In this document: in pieces, positions 1 through 12,100 of the stretch
Layout: each line of letters starts with the position of its first letter
Position numbering within the stretch: position 1 is the stretch's first letter
NCBI GenBank assembly: GCA_017311185.1
Contig: JAESUZ010002553.1
Span: forward strand, 248,001 to 312,000
Direction: 5' to 3'
Origin: Proteles cristata cristata
Lineage: Eukaryota > Chordata > Mammalia > Carnivora > Hyaenidae
DNA: 64,000 nucleotides
Position numbers and translations under genes: made by a program
Notes under the pieces: model-generated
Databases searched by the model: none
Seen by the model: the letters and a program-made list of their open reading frames with translations, nothing else
What the model was told of the DNA's origin: nothing

Positions 1-230
1 TGTATCTCCCTAATGATGAGTGACGTTGAGCATCTTTTTGTGTCTCTTGGCCATCTGCATGTCTTCTTCTGGAGATGTGTCTCTTCATGTCTTCTGCCCA
101 TTTTTTAATTGGATTATTCAATTTTGGGGCATCGATTTTATAAGTTCTTTATATATTTTGAATACTAACTAACCCTTTATCAGATATATCATTTGTAAAT
201 ATCTTCTCTGGTAAAAATGCCTTTTAAAAA
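1..230 (-). mobile_element. L1 LINE fragment, ORF2 C-terminal part, cut by window edge
   Basis: The sequence reads as the antisense of the end of L1 ORF2. The same order of phrases recurs at 9885-10090 inside the large L1 (gagcatc, then ggccatctg, then tcttctgcccattt, then tttgtaaatatctt). It is clearly more diverged than that copy. The element continues beyond the left edge, so its 3' end and target duplication cannot be seen. It is non-coding now. Confidence 0.85.
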
Positions 231-508
231 ATCTGTTCAATCACTATCTAGAATATAGCATTGAAGAATATGTCAGTGATGACTTATGAAATCAGTTATT
301 TTGGTCACACATGAAAATCTGTGGGAGGTGAAACTTTACTTTGATTCCTAAATAGTGATTGTGAAGACTTGATGTTTTGTCTCCCATCCTTGACCTCTAA
401 GACTATGAGAATACAGATGGGCATAATGAGCTTATATGTGGCATTGTGGGATACAAAATTTTTATAGGTGGGGCATTATTTTGAAAACATAATTACATAT
501 CTAATGAT
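231..508. other. Unassigned unique AT-rich sequence
   Basis: No repeat family, exon or motif was recognised between the L1 fragment and the following LTR. Confidence 0.5.
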
Positions 509-1004
509 GTTGTGGTAGGTAGAAAATTGGCTTTCCAGTGGTGCCTACATCCTAATCCCTTAAATCCATGACTATGAAATATTATATGGCAAAAGGGAAT
601 TGGGGTTGGAAATGCGTAAGTGACCTTGAGATGGAGAGATTTTCCTAGATTACCCAGAAAGGCCCAATCTAATCACACAATTTCTTACAAGCAGAAGACC
701 TCTCCCAGGTATGATCAGAAGCTGTAACCACAGAAGGGTTGGAGAGAGGCAGTAGGGCTGAATTTGGAAATGGAGGAAGAGGCAACTTCCAGGAAATTCA
801 AGTGGCCCCTGGAAGCTGGAAAACAAAAACATAGCCTTCTTTCAGAGTCCCCAGAGTGAACCCAGCCCCACCTACCTTGGTTTTAACCCAGTGAGACTCA
901 TGTCCAACCTCTAACCTCCAGAAGTATAAGATAATGAACTTGTGCTGTTTTAAGCCACTAAGTGTGCGGTAATGGGTTACAGCAGCAACAGGAATTCTCT
1001 ACAG
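509..1004 (+). mobile_element. MaLR LTR, MLT1C/MLT1D-like
   Basis: This is a non-autonomous MaLR/ERVL-class LTR. It opens TGTTGTGGTAGG, has the internal stretch 'atggcaaaagggaattgggg', then 'ccttgagatggagagattttc', and closes with the typical 'gttttaagccactaagtg' and 'gttacagcagcaacagg' before 'ctacag'. These match the MLT1C/D pattern in order, and the length of about 0.5 kb fits a full LTR. It is an old, neutral copy; the subfamily is from memory of the consensus. Confidence 0.8.
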
Positions 1005-3380
1005 ATATGAATAAGATTTAGCATTCTCCCCTCCACACTGAGAGAAAATGCTAAGAACTCTATTTAAAGTTGTTATCGGGGTGGGGTGGGGAATATACCT
1101 CCTCTGAACAAGAGAAACAGGTTTTGTTTGCACAGTAAACAGACTATAACCATAGCACAGTTGATTTCCATGTTGACAGGATGAAGGAACTCAGCCTTCC
1201 TATTGCCTGTAGTTCAAGAGATGCAAGAAACATTTAATTTTATTAGACCAGTATTCCAGCAGCCATAGGGATGAAAGTGTACGCGATCAAGAATTCTCTC
1301 TGCTAAAGCAGATGGGTTTTTAAGAGTAGAGCATTCACATAAAAATTCAGTGTCGACTTTTTTTCCCCTTAAAAATTTCAGGTAGGCTGAGGTTGGTTGA
1401 TGTGCGTATCACACCTGCTCGTTAAGCAGCTATCCTTTGTGGAGTATGTTATGTGAGCAATGACTTTTTTAAATAAGTTGTTTAATGTAGAAGAAAAAAG
1501 TTGTTAGTTAACACCAACAGGAATGTAGTTAGTCTTTCAAGGGCAGTTATTGCTGCCTAAGTACAAATACATCACATTCAGGCCATACCACAAGCACGTT
1601 GATGTGTTGTGTGATGACAAGTATGGCCTTAATTGGAAATCAGAGGGAAGGACAGTTGGCCATGGTGTTTGCTTGTGTAGGTCCCAGGAGTTCTGGGAGG
1701 GATCAAATATTCTTTCCTGGAGTGAGCAGTTTTTTCTTTATCATGGGTTACCTCTTACTCACTTCTGTTCTCCATAGAAGTTTTTAAACCATAAAGTACA
1801 TGCATGGAGCAGTGTCTGTCCCCAGTAAGGAAAGAGCAAGTCTTTCACTGGTCTGTGGAAAACACTATATAATACAAATTCTGTTGTTCTTGGTCCATAC
1901 TTGTCCTAGACATTTTAGAACCAAAATGGGAACTAGGGTTTTTAGAAGGAAATCGTGGGTCTTAGGTTTTGAGTTGGTAATACATGCCTTCCACAAGGCA
2001 GCCCCCCACTTAGGTGGGAGAGCCCTAGCCATTGAACAAGTAGGACTTTTTTCACTCACACATCCAACCGTAACCCAATGAGTAATCCTCCATTCTGAGG
2101 AAGAGCTGACATAAGGGGTTCCTTATAGTGACTGCTAAGGCTGCCTGGAAAGAGATCCATCAGCCTTGTGTACCAGCCCTGCCAGAGTATGCGGGGGTCA
2201 GCAGAACATGGGGCACAGGGAGATGATATAAAAGGAGGGGCATCCTGACGGGCAGACTCCCCAGTTGTCAGAGGAGAAGACCCCAGATCTTTGGCACCGC
2301 TTAGTCCTTGTGTGAGCTGACGTCCCACGTGGTCACGCCTCAGCTGTGCTGAGAGCTGGTACTGACTCTGGAATTTTCCAACTGAACTTTCAAAGTCATG
2401 AGGATTTATATTTTCATCCTCAAATACAATGTCCAATATAAGACTAACAGGTGTCTTAACTTGCAGCTGCTGTACCTCATTGGTTGGAATGAATGTTGTT
2501 CATTTCGGGGTAGTCAGTAGAATTAATTACTTTGGGGGAAAGCCATACCCAGGAGTTGCTAGTGGTGATACGTAAATGAGATTCCCTTTGCGACTTGGTC
2601 AGAGTCCGCGCTGGCCATAGCAAACCACGCACTGAGTGCACTTGGTTTTTGTGCTCATTTTATTGTTTCTCAACAGCGGCACTGACAGGGAGTAGCTTCT
2701 TCTTAATCTGATTGAGCATGTGTTACATTCCACAGGATCCCAGGGTGCTTGGTGGAAGGTAACTGGGAGGAGGGTGGCTTCTGTATGAGAACCAGTGAAG
2801 CTCTGTAAGTGGGAAGGATTTCCACTGATGACATCCAAGACCATCCAACAATCCTTGGCCCGGTGCCCTTAGAACTGAGCCCTCCCACTGGATGGATCCC
2901 ACGGCCTTCGCAGAGTCCACTCTGACCCTGACTGACAAAAGTAGAGCAGAAAGTGGGCATGTCAATTCCATGTGACTGTCAACTCAGCATGACTCTCTGA
3001 AGTACATGTGAGATCCCTAATTTGTATAAACCAGTGACTTTGACCACCCTTCCTATGACCAAGTGGACCCCACAATGCACAGAAGTCCCAGCATCTTTTG
3101 TCACCATCTCTAGATGGCCTACTGACAAGGCAGAGCAGGGAGGGATGGTCCTCAGTGAGGTCTGCAGAAGGACAGGTGCTCCAGGAGTGGGTGGGACCAG
3201 TGGTCTGGACAGAGGAAGATTCTAGCAGTTGCTGGTGTTCCAGTCTCTCCATTTGATCCAACTGCTTGATACATTGCCTGGGTCACTCAGTTTCTTCTTA
3301 TTGTTCGTTTCTCCTTGACCAAGAGTAGATGTGTGGGCACCTCCTCTGTTGAAGGATAGACTTGGATTCCTAACTGAACA
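1005..3380. other. Unassigned stretch, no gene recognised
   Basis: About 2.4 kb with near-average base composition. A 126-codon minus-strand frame (2056-2436) and several of 80-100 codons overlap one another at 2600-3261, but none resembles a known family, has plausible splice framing, or shows coding-like composition. Parts (2600-3260) may be old LTR-derived DNA, but no family could be named. Confidence 0.4.
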
Positions 3381-3660
3381 CATCAGTCCCCCGATCTGGC
3401 CCCAGCTGTGTCTGCAGCCTCTCTCTCCCCGCTCCTCACCTTCCTGTCAGTTCTAGCCACACTCCTGACTCTCAGGTCCCCAGATCATCAACTTCTTTGA
3501 CTCGATCTTCACAAATGTGGCTCCACCTTCTCCCTTCCAAGCCCCTCTTTATCTAACCAACTCCTCCACTCCTCTTGGAGGTCTCAAAGAGAAGGGCGCT
3601 CCCTCATTGTTCAAGTTCACCATTTTACCCTTGCTAGTGTTGTAACCTTTAATTATGCAG
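3380..3660 (+). repeat. Possible L2 LINE 3' region
   Basis: The C/T-rich order 'ctcctcaccttcctg', 'gccacactcctgac', 'ctccaccttctccc' and 'ccctcattgttcaag' resembles the degenerate body upstream of an L2 3' end. Similarity is weak and no L2 terminal repeat is present. Confidence 0.3.
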
Positions 3661-4052
3661 TAATTTACAGGAGCAAATGTTTGCATTCTGATTTTCCCAG
3701 CACGTGCCTGATGGCTATGCCAATCGTATCTGCCAGGGACCCTACTCAGTGCCTGCTCTCCCCCTTTGGCCTCCAGGAGTGCCCTTTAGTGCCATCTCCA
3801 GCTAGCCAGGCTTGGCTGGCCCAACCCTGGACTCACCTACCTGCCTGACCCAGGAGCACCAAACATACACAGAGGAGGGCATGCTAAGATGAGCTCTTAG
3901 CCAAAGTAAGCTTCTGGTGACTTGTCAGAAATAAGCATTTTCTAGACTAGAAGCATAAATGTTTAGACTTAGGATGCATCACAAATTTCACTGAGTCTAG
4001 CCATCTTCTTTAGGCAAGCAGGGAAGTGGAGGGTATCACCTCCATTGTGCTC

Positions 4053-4250
4053 ACATTGTCTACCCTTCCCATACCACCCTGCTCTCCCCTTCCCCCACCA
4101 CTCTTCCCTCCACTCCCCCACCACCCTGCCCTCCCTTCCCCCACCACCATATCCTTCCCTTCTGCCACCACCCTGCCCCCTACTCTGTCCCCTCCTCACC
4201 TACCATGCTGCCCTCCCCTCCCCAACCACTCCATTCACCTCTTTCACTTG
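4053..4250. repeat. Polypyrimidine CCCCACC-type simple tract
   Basis: About 200 bases made of imperfect repeats of a C-rich unit (ccctgccctcccttcccccaccac and variants), so one strand is nearly all pyrimidine. It gives a false 168-codon Pro/Ser/Leu-rich frame on the plus strand (4045-4551) and Gly/Arg-rich frames on the minus strand. Such tracts can form triplex or i-motif structures; no function is implied. Confidence 0.85.
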
Positions 4251-5596
4251 TTCTTTGCATCCACTCCCATCTCCTAAGGCACTCTGGACAGAATCACTGA
4301 CCTGTCCTAACTCTCAGGTATCTGCCTTCTGCATCCAGATACAGTGGCATGCGGGCCATCCCCTGAAATTACTCACACCCCCACCACGATGCATGTTTCC
4401 TTCCTTTGGGAGACAGAGAAGGGTGACTGAAACTGAGAGGGAGGCCGGGTCCTTATCATGGCCCAGCAGCACTGGGACATGCATCATGCATCCATCACCT
4501 AGCTATCCAGCACTTACTCCTCCAGCTGAGCACTTTCTTGGGCCCACTTGAGCAGGGCAGTCCCTGTCCCCTGAGAGCTGGTGTCTGCTCGAGGAGACAC
4601 ACAAATCTTCCCCTTTGGGCATCAGCCTACTCAGCCCCTCCTCCTGAGCCATGGTCTTTTCCCTTCTTCCAATAAAGTCATGTGCTCTTAGTAACATGTA
4701 GTACACCGGGTTTCTCTAGAGATAAAAGGCAAATGCTAGCAGAAAGTCAGATGGATGGGTGTACAACTAAAGACACAAATGCTTGCTCTTATTTGCCAGG
4801 GTGCTTGAAACATGTGAGATCTGGAGTAAAATCCACTCTAACCAGGCATTTTGGCCTCCTTGGCGGTGAGCCCCTCACAGAGGTGCCTGAACTTGGCATT
4901 CTGAACAGTCCACTGTCATTGGAGATTTCAGCCTTGGCTCCTTGGTCATTTTCCTCCCAGGAACCTTTAAGTAAGATCGGAATGTCTTAGTTCTGTCCTG
5001 CCCACGAAAGAGTAGGACCATGTAAATTTTCTTGAGAAAAGATCACATAAAGCAAAGACACGAAGACATGAAGATTTTTAAAACCCTGTTAAAAAGATGG
5101 TTATAGTTAATGTAAGTTAAGGAATCTAAAAGACTGAACCTCAAGATATTCACATAGATGATGCTAATGACCTTGACAAGCTCTCTTTATTTTTGAATGT
5201 CAGTATCTATTATTTGAACCATTGAATAATCTTTCAGGAGCACTGCAGCAGGCTGTATTCAGCTTAGAGGCATTCTTGGTGACATTTCTCTGTAGGACAT
5301 TAAGGTCTCAGGCAGGAATACAAAGGCAACTATTCTGCTTAACCTTTGTTTCCAGAGTGAAAGGTATTTTGCTAAGACATTAATATACAGGCAAGTCAGT
5401 TCTTCATTAAGCAATGTGTTCATCTCAACAGCTATACATCTATCTTATTATATTATACATATTTAATATATATTTTTTATATTTTTCTCTAATACAGAAA
5501 TGAATTTCTTAGACTAATTGGGCATCTTTGCATTGAAAGCATAATAGAGTCTGGCAAGATCTCATTTTTATTGTGGCTGATGTGTGTATATAGATA
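4251..5596. other. Unassigned unique sequence
   Basis: No recognised repeat or exon. A short (GA)n run at 5602-5619 separates it from the L1 that follows. The frame at 4682-4990 (102 codons) has no recognisable similarity. Confidence 0.4.
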
Positions 5597-5619
5597 GATA
5601 ACGAGAGAGAGAGAGAGAG

Positions 5620-5961
5620 AGCTCACATTTTCCTTATCCACTCTTCTACTGATGGACAGTTAGGCTGCTTCCATATCTTGGCTAGTATAAGTAATGCTGT
5701 AATAAACATAGGGGTGCATATATTTTTTCCAGTTACTGTTTTTGCTTTCTTCGGGTAAATACCCAGTAGTGCGATTACTGAATCATACGGTAATTCTGTT
5801 TCTAAAGGAACCTCCATCCTGTTTTCCACAGTGGCTGCTTCAGCTTACAGCCCTACCAAAAGTGTATGAGGGGTCTTTTTTCTCCACATCCTTGCCAACA
5901 TTTGTTAGTTTTTGTCTTTTTGATTCTAGCCAATCTGACAGATGTAAGGTGGTAGCACATT
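5620..5961 (-). mobile_element. L1 ORF2 C-terminus, inverted segment
   Basis: Read on the minus strand, 5829 down to 5623 translates to a recognisable L1 ORF2 C-terminal piece with ALLGIYPKK and CTPMFITALL, ending in PSVEEWIRKM. It abuts a plus-strand L1 3' UTR at 5962. The arrangement, with the more 5' part inverted and joined to a correctly oriented 3' part, is the signature of twin-primed L1 integration, so I read both as one insertion. Confidence 0.8.
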
Positions 5962-6178
5962 GTAGTTACAAAATAAATAAGTCACAAGGATGAAAAGTAC
6001 AGCATAGAGAATGTATTCAGTAGAGGGTAGTGACATTGCCTGGGGATAGAGGGTGACTGTACTTATCGTGGTGATCACCAAATAACATACAGAGTTGCTG
6101 AATTCAGATGCACATCTGAAACTAACATAACCCTGTGTGTTAGCTACACCTTGATTTGAAAAAAAGAAAAAAAAAAGT
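5962..6178 (+). mobile_element. L1 3' UTR and A-tail of the same insertion
   Basis: The segment 'ttacaaaataaataagtcac', 'gtacagcatagagaatgt', 'tgtacttatcgtggtgatca', 'catctgaaactaacataacc' is the typical 3' UTR of carnivore/L1MA-type elements and ends in an A-rich tail at 6160-6178. No clean target duplication could be matched across the 5620-6178 unit. Confidence 0.8.
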
Positions 6179-7079
6179 GATAGAGTCTGATGGTCTTCAT
6201 TCAACGTAAACTGCACAATGTGAATCATTAGAGAAAACAAGAATATACTTTTCTTTCCAAGAAAATCAAGCCTGTTTTATATATTCTTCATTGCCAAGTA
6301 TCATAATTATTGTGTGGTGAAGGATACCTGAAGGAGATGGACGTTCTTCAAAGTAAAGGTTAACTGACATCCAGAAAGGAGCACAGTTAGTTTAAATGCT
6401 AACTGGATTTCTGGAGGAAGCTTGGAGGGATTTGTGGGCAGCATATTTTACATATGATCTCATGGTCCAGATACATGTAGCCGAGCTCTGTTCTCTCTAA
6501 TCTCCTGGAAATGAGATGAGGGAGAGAGGAAACATCTGTGAGAAAGGACTTTTATCCTGAACTGTAGATTCTACCCAAATATAAAATCAGCTGTCTAATA
6601 ATGCTGTACACACGACTGGTTACGGGCTTTGTAGCTAACATACCCCAAAGGGTTTAACAGACTTCCTGCCAGTACTGTTAATTGCTTATCAAAAAAGGTG
6701 TTCCATTTTGCCTTTTATATAATATGGAAGGCCAGTGGCAAATCAAATAACTGGGAGATGGATTTCTGAAAGATGAAAGGAAATTTGCATTTAGAAAGGC
6801 AAAGATGAGAAATTAGGCAAAATCCTTTAACCTTACGATAGTTCAGAGAAGTGAGCCAGAGTGGAGTATGCCACAGCCCTTGGCAAACCTGGGTGCCGGG
6901 GACAGAAGAGGGAAGCTGGTGGTGACCGAGGCTGGTTCCAGCCTGAGGTTCTGGCTGCCAGCTTCTGGCGGGAAAGAGTGCCCACTAGCGGCTGCCTGGT
7001 GTGGATGCTAAGACAGCCCCAACATAGACAGGTGGGGAGACTGTGCAAGAAAGATATTTATTCTGAACAAATGTGAGGA
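6179..7079. other. Unassigned unique sequence
   Basis: No repeat family recognised. A short AT-rich patch around 6655-6700 (with ttaattgcttatcaaa) could be conserved non-coding DNA, but this is only an impression. Confidence 0.4.
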
Positions 7080-7250
7080 ATTCAACATCATAATCACTAT
7101 CATAAATACAGCACCACTCAGGGGCTCTCTTGTGCATTCTACCTCTGATAATTTTCCAGGAATACTATGAGACACGCTTGCCCAGTTATTGGGAGGAAAC
7201 TCATGTTAAATAAATTTCTCAAGGCCATATTGCTGTTACAGGAGAGAGAA
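7080..7250 (-). repeat. MIR-like SINE fragment
   Basis: The order 'aatactatgagac', 'gaggaaactcatg', 'aaatttctcaaggccatattgctg' follows the antisense MIR core (the region usually reading as 'gaggaaactgag ... cttgcccaaggtcacac'). It is heavily diverged. Confidence 0.45.
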
Positions 7251-7997
7251 AAATCTAGACTTTCTGCCTTCTCCATCTGGCTGCTTCTCACATTTGGGAA
7301 CCCAGAGCATGGTAAGTGGGAAGGCGGCTGATGAAAACATAAACCTACTAAAATAAATGATTAGGTAGGAAGGAAGGCAGTGTATGCTATTGTTTCTCTT
7401 AGGCTTGGGGACTGCTTCAAGTTGAGAGTGGGATTTTTGACACTCATTAAACCAAGAAAGAGAGGGGATCCATGCACAGAACAAAGTTGGAGACACGGGT
7501 GAGAGATGAATGTGGAATCCTCAATGGATGAGATCACTGGGTGAATCTGTTGGGGGTCAGCGCACCTGGTAGGTCGACTCAACGGACGTGAGCTGGTCTG
7601 AGGGACACAGTGAACTATGTGGCTTTGTTCATGCACAGGTCAGAGGAGATTTCATAAGGCATTTTACGAACAAGGGCACCACGTACAGAGTAAAACTTTG
7701 CCTGCACTGAGTACATTTTTAAAGAGAAGTATTACTTATTGGGGGAGCCCACTGAGGAGATTCTTGAAGGTCTTGAACTATAAGCTTCAGCTCTAGAGAG
7801 AGTAATGAGGTGATCAAAGAGAAGCTGTACAGGAGATAGAAAAACGTTCAATGCACTGAGTTTTCAAAGCCATGGTGAGAGAAGTGGTTCTGGTGTGAAT
7901 AGTATCACTACCACTATACTTACAAAAGAAAAATCTATTTGTGTTGGATTTTTACCAACTTCTAGACATTTTGACTCAGTCCTCAGATATGTTAAGA
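7251..7997. other. Unassigned unique sequence
   Basis: No recognised element. Minus-strand frames at 7236-7636 overlap but show no family similarity. Confidence 0.4.
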
Positions 7998-8028
<31 letters not shown>

Positions 8029-8053
8029 CCTCCCTCTTTCTCTCTCTCTCTTT
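7998..8053. repeat. (CT)n/(CCCT)n microsatellite
   Basis: A run of about 14 CT dinucleotides, then CCCT units, then CT again. It is a polypyrimidine mirror-like tract, likely length-variable. Confidence 0.95.
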
Positions 8054-8489
8054 GTCTCCCCTAAAATAATGGGGAAGGTGTGGGTTGAGACACTGTCAAG
8101 ACTCAATGGAACTATGAGATTCTGTGATTCTAAAAATTAAATTTGAGTTTTGGGAAGTTATTTAGGATAACCACAAACAGATAAAACAGAGCTTATGGAA
8201 AGAGACTGTTCATGTAAGTCATAGCCTTGGAACAGACCCGTCTTCGTGTTACCCTGGAGTGAGCTGAGTCACCTCTCAGTCCAGAGGCCAGCACAATAAA
8301 GCTTCTGAGGTTACTGGGTGGAAATCATAGCAAACTCTTAGGACAAGTATAGATCTATGATGGGGAAGCATGTGGAAGGGAAGGAGGGAGGAGAGTGGGA
8401 CAAAGAGAGTGAGGCGCATGTGGAACAGCAAGGTGCGCAGTATAATCCAGGGCTCATAAGAAAAATCCATGCCACTCAGTCAGGAAAGG
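8054..8489. other. Unassigned unique sequence
   Basis: No repeat, exon or regulatory motif recognised. Confidence 0.4.
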
Positions 8490-8640
8490 CATGGAAATCA
8501 GGAGACCTGGATCTTAGACTCTTCTCTACTTTGGAGCAAGTTACAATTTTTGAGCCTCCATGTCCTCATCCAACAAAAGAGAGGAGCAGGTCCAGATGAA
8601 CACTCTGTTCCCGTTTAGTCTTTGAACGTATTGTGCTTTT
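8490..8640 (+). repeat. MIR-family SINE fragment
   Basis: 'gagacctggatcttagactc', 'ggagcaagttacaat' and 'gagcctccatgtcctcatcc' follow the sense MIR core order (gagacctgggttc, gggcaagttac, gcctcagtttcctcatc). Old and diverged. Confidence 0.6.
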
Positions 8641-8649
8641 TGTTTTTAA

Positions 8650-9090
8650 CAGATTGTGTATTAGTCAGCTACTTCTGCAGCAGTGCAGTGTAACATATAG
8701 TCCCCCTGAATTTAAGACCATTTATCTCTCTTTCCCTTGAGTTCCTAGTTGGCTGGGTATTAACTGGCCTCACCTAGATTAGGCTGGGCTGGGCTTGTCT
8801 CCAGGTATCAGATAGGGCCAAGTAGACTCCACTTGATTTCTGTTCCTTTCTGGACCAACAGGGATGTGGGGTTTGCTTTGCTCAGGGAAGATGACAGCAA
8901 CACCAGAAGCATGGAAAACCATGCAAGCACGATGAAAGCCTCTGTTCCAGACACTTGGCTGACATGATCTCGGCTGTAAGTCACATGTCCAGGCCTAAAT
9001 TTAGAGGCGCTAAGAAATGCGTGCTTCCCCCCATGTGAGGTTGGCAGAGGGAACAATAATGGATCAACTGCAGTCTAGTATCCTGAGTCT
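8650..9090 (-). repeat. Possible old LTR-type repeat, family not named
   Basis: It starts 'tgtattagtcagctacttctg' and has 'ggctgggctgggcttgtc' and 'gtaagtcacatgtccaggcc', a layout seen in several old mammalian LTR-type repeats whose 3' end lies at the lower coordinates. I could not match it to one family. Confidence 0.35.
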
Positions 9091-9121
9091 TCCAGTTTAG
9101 TTATTGACCCTCCCATGAGCA

Positions 9122-9138
9122 TGCTTTGGCATATTTTA
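9122..9138. repeat. Target-site duplication, left copy
   Basis: The 17 bases tgctttggcatatttta are repeated exactly at 13873-13889, bracketing the large L1. Confidence 0.97.
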
Positions 9139-12100
9139 TTTATTTTTTATTATTATTTTTTTTTAACAAATAGTTTATTGTCAAATTAGTTTCCACATAA
9201 CACTCAGTGCTCATCCCCACAAGTGCCCTCCTCCATACCCATCCCCCTCCCCCCCACATCCATCAGTCCTCAGTTTTTGTCAGCATTCAAGAGTCTCTCA
9301 TGGTTTGCCTCTCTCCCTTTCCCCCACCATTTCCCCCCTTCTTCTCCCCCATGGTCCTCAGTTAAGTTCCTCCTAATCCTCCTATACGTGCAAACATGTG
9401 ATATTTGTCCTTCTCTGCCTGACTTATTTCGCTCAGCATAACACCCTCAAGGTCCATCCATGTTGCTACACATGGCCAGATTTCATTCTTTCTCAGTGCC
9501 ATGTAGTATTCCATGGTATAGATAAACCACATCTTCTTGATCCATTCATCTGTTGATGGACACTTAGGCTCTTTCAGGTTTTAGCTATTGTGGAGAGTGC
9601 TGCTATGAACATTGGGGTCCATGTGCTCCTATGCCTCAACATTTCTGTATCCCTTGGGTAAATTCCTAGCAGTGCTATTGCTGGGTCCTAGGGGAGTTCT
9701 ATTGTTAGTTTCCTTAGGAACCTCCACACTGTTTTCCAGAGGGGCTGGACCAGTTTACATTCCCACCAACAGTGTAGGAGGGTGCCCGTTTCTCACATCC
9801 TCGCCAGCATCTAGAGTTCTCTGATTTGCTCATTTTAGCCACTCTGACTGGCGTGAGGTGGTATCTCAGTGTGGTTTTGATTTGTATTTCCCTGATGAGG
9901 AGCGATGCGGAGCATCATTTCATGTGTCTGTTGGCCATCTGGATGTCCTTTGGAGAAGTGTCTGTTCATATCTTCTGCCCATTTCTTCACTGGGTTGTTT
10001 GTTTTTCAGGCGTGTAGTTTGGTGAGTTCCTTATAAATTCTTGATGTTAACCCTCTTTCTGATATTTCATTTGCAACTATCTTTTCTCATTCCGTTGGTT
10101 GCCTATTAATTTTCTGGGTTGTTTCCTTTGCTGTGCAGAAGCTTTTAATCTTGATGAGGTCCCAACAGTTTATTTCTGCTCTTGTATCCATTGCTTTTGG
10201 GGATGTGTCAAGTAAGAAGTTGCTGCGATGGAGGTCAAAGAGGTAGTTTCCTGCTTTCTCCTCTAGGGTGTTGATAGATTCCTGTCTCATGTTCAGGTCC
10301 TTTATCCATTTTGAGTTTATTTTTGTGCATGGTGTGAGAAAATGATCTAGTTTCATTCTTCTGCATGTTGCTGTCCAGTTCTCCCAACACCATCTGTTAA
10401 AGAGGCTGTCTTTTTTTCCATTGGATATTCTTTCCTGCTTTGTCAAAGATCAGTTGGCTGTATACGTTTGGGTCCACTTCTGAGTTCTCAATTCTATTCC
10501 ATTGGTCTATGTGTCTGTTTTTGTGGCAATACCATACTGTCTTGATGATGACAGCTTTGTAGTAGAGGCTAAAGTCTGGGATGGTGATCCCTCCCGTTTT
10601 GGTTTTATTTTCCAGGATTACTTTGGCTATTCGGGGTCTTTTGTGGTTCCATACAAATTTTTGGATAGTTTGTTCTAGTTTTGAGAAGTATGCTGGTGCA
10701 ATTTTGATTGGAATTGCATTGAATGTGTAGAGTGCCTTAGGTAGTAAGGACATCTTAACTATATTTATTCTTCCTATCCATGAGAATGGAATGTTTTTCC
10801 ATTTTTTTGTGTCTTCTTCAATTTCCTTCATAAGTTTTCTATAGTTTTCCTCATACAGATCTCTTGTATCCTTGGTTAGGTTTATTCCGAGGTATTTTAT
10901 GGTTTTTGTGCAATTGTGAATGGGATCAGTTTCTTGATTTCTCTTTCTGTTGCTTCATTGTTGGTGTATAAAAATGCAACCAATTTCTGTACGTTGATTT
11001 TTTACCCTGCAACATGGCTGAATTCTTGGATCAGTTCTAGTAGGCTTCTGGTGGAGTCTGTCGGGTTTTCGATGTAGAGTATCATGTCATCTGCGAAGAG
11101 TGAAAGTTTGACTTCCTCTTTGCCAATTCTGATCCCTTGGATTACCTTTTGTTGTCTGATGGCTGATGCTAGGACTTCCAGCACTATGTTAAACAACAGT
11201 GGTGAGAGTGGACATCCCTGTCGTGTTCCTGATCTCAGGGGGAAAGCTCTCAGTTTTTCCCCATTGAGGATGATGTTTGCTGAAGGCTTCTCATAGATGG
11301 CTTTGATGATGTTTAAGTAGGTTCCTTCTATCCCAACTTTCTCGAGTCTTTATTAAGAAGGGATGCTGTATTTTGTCAAATGCTTTTTCTGCATATATTG
11401 ACAGGATCATACGGTTTTTATCTTTTCTTTTATTGATATGATGGATCACATTGATTGATTTGCGAATGTTGAACCAGCCCTGTAACCCAGGAATGAATCC
11501 CACTTGATCTTGGTGGATGATTCTTTTATATGCTGCTGGATTCGATTTGCAAGGATCTTGTTGAGAATTTTTGCATCCGTATTCATCAAGGATATTGGCC
11601 TGTAGTTCTCTCTTTTTGCTGGATCTCTGTCTGGCTTGGGAATCAGTGTGATGCTGGCTTCATAAAATGAGTCCGGGAGTTTTCCTTCGCTTTCTATTTT
11701 TTGGAATAACTTGAGAAGAATTGGGATTAATTCTGTTTTAAATGTCTGGTAGAATTCCCCAGGGAAGCCATCAGGTCCAGGGCTCTTATTTGTTGGAGAT
11801 TTTTGATCACTGATTCAATTTCTTCACTCGTTATGGGTCTGTTCAGGTTTTCTATTTCTTCCCGTGTGAATTTTGGTCGTGAGTGTGTGTTTAGGAATTT
11901 GTCCATTTCTTCTAATTTGTCCAATTTGTTGGCATATAATTTTTCATAGTATTCCCTGATAATTGCTTGTATTTCTGAGGGGTTGGTTGTAATAAGTCCA
12001 TTTTCATTCATAATTTTGTCTATTTGGGTGTTCTCTCTTTTCTTTTGGATAAGTCTGGCTAGAGGTTTGTCAATTTTGTTTATTTTTCAAAAAACCAACT

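Noticed and set aside
2056..2436. 126-codon minus-strand frame
   Set aside because: No similarity, no splice sites in fitting phase, overlapping frames of similar length nearby; length is within chance expectation.
4045..4551. 168-codon plus-strand frame rich in Pro, Ser and Leu
   Set aside because: It lies over a C-rich simple repeat; the composition and repetition explain the absence of stops. No domain is recognisable.
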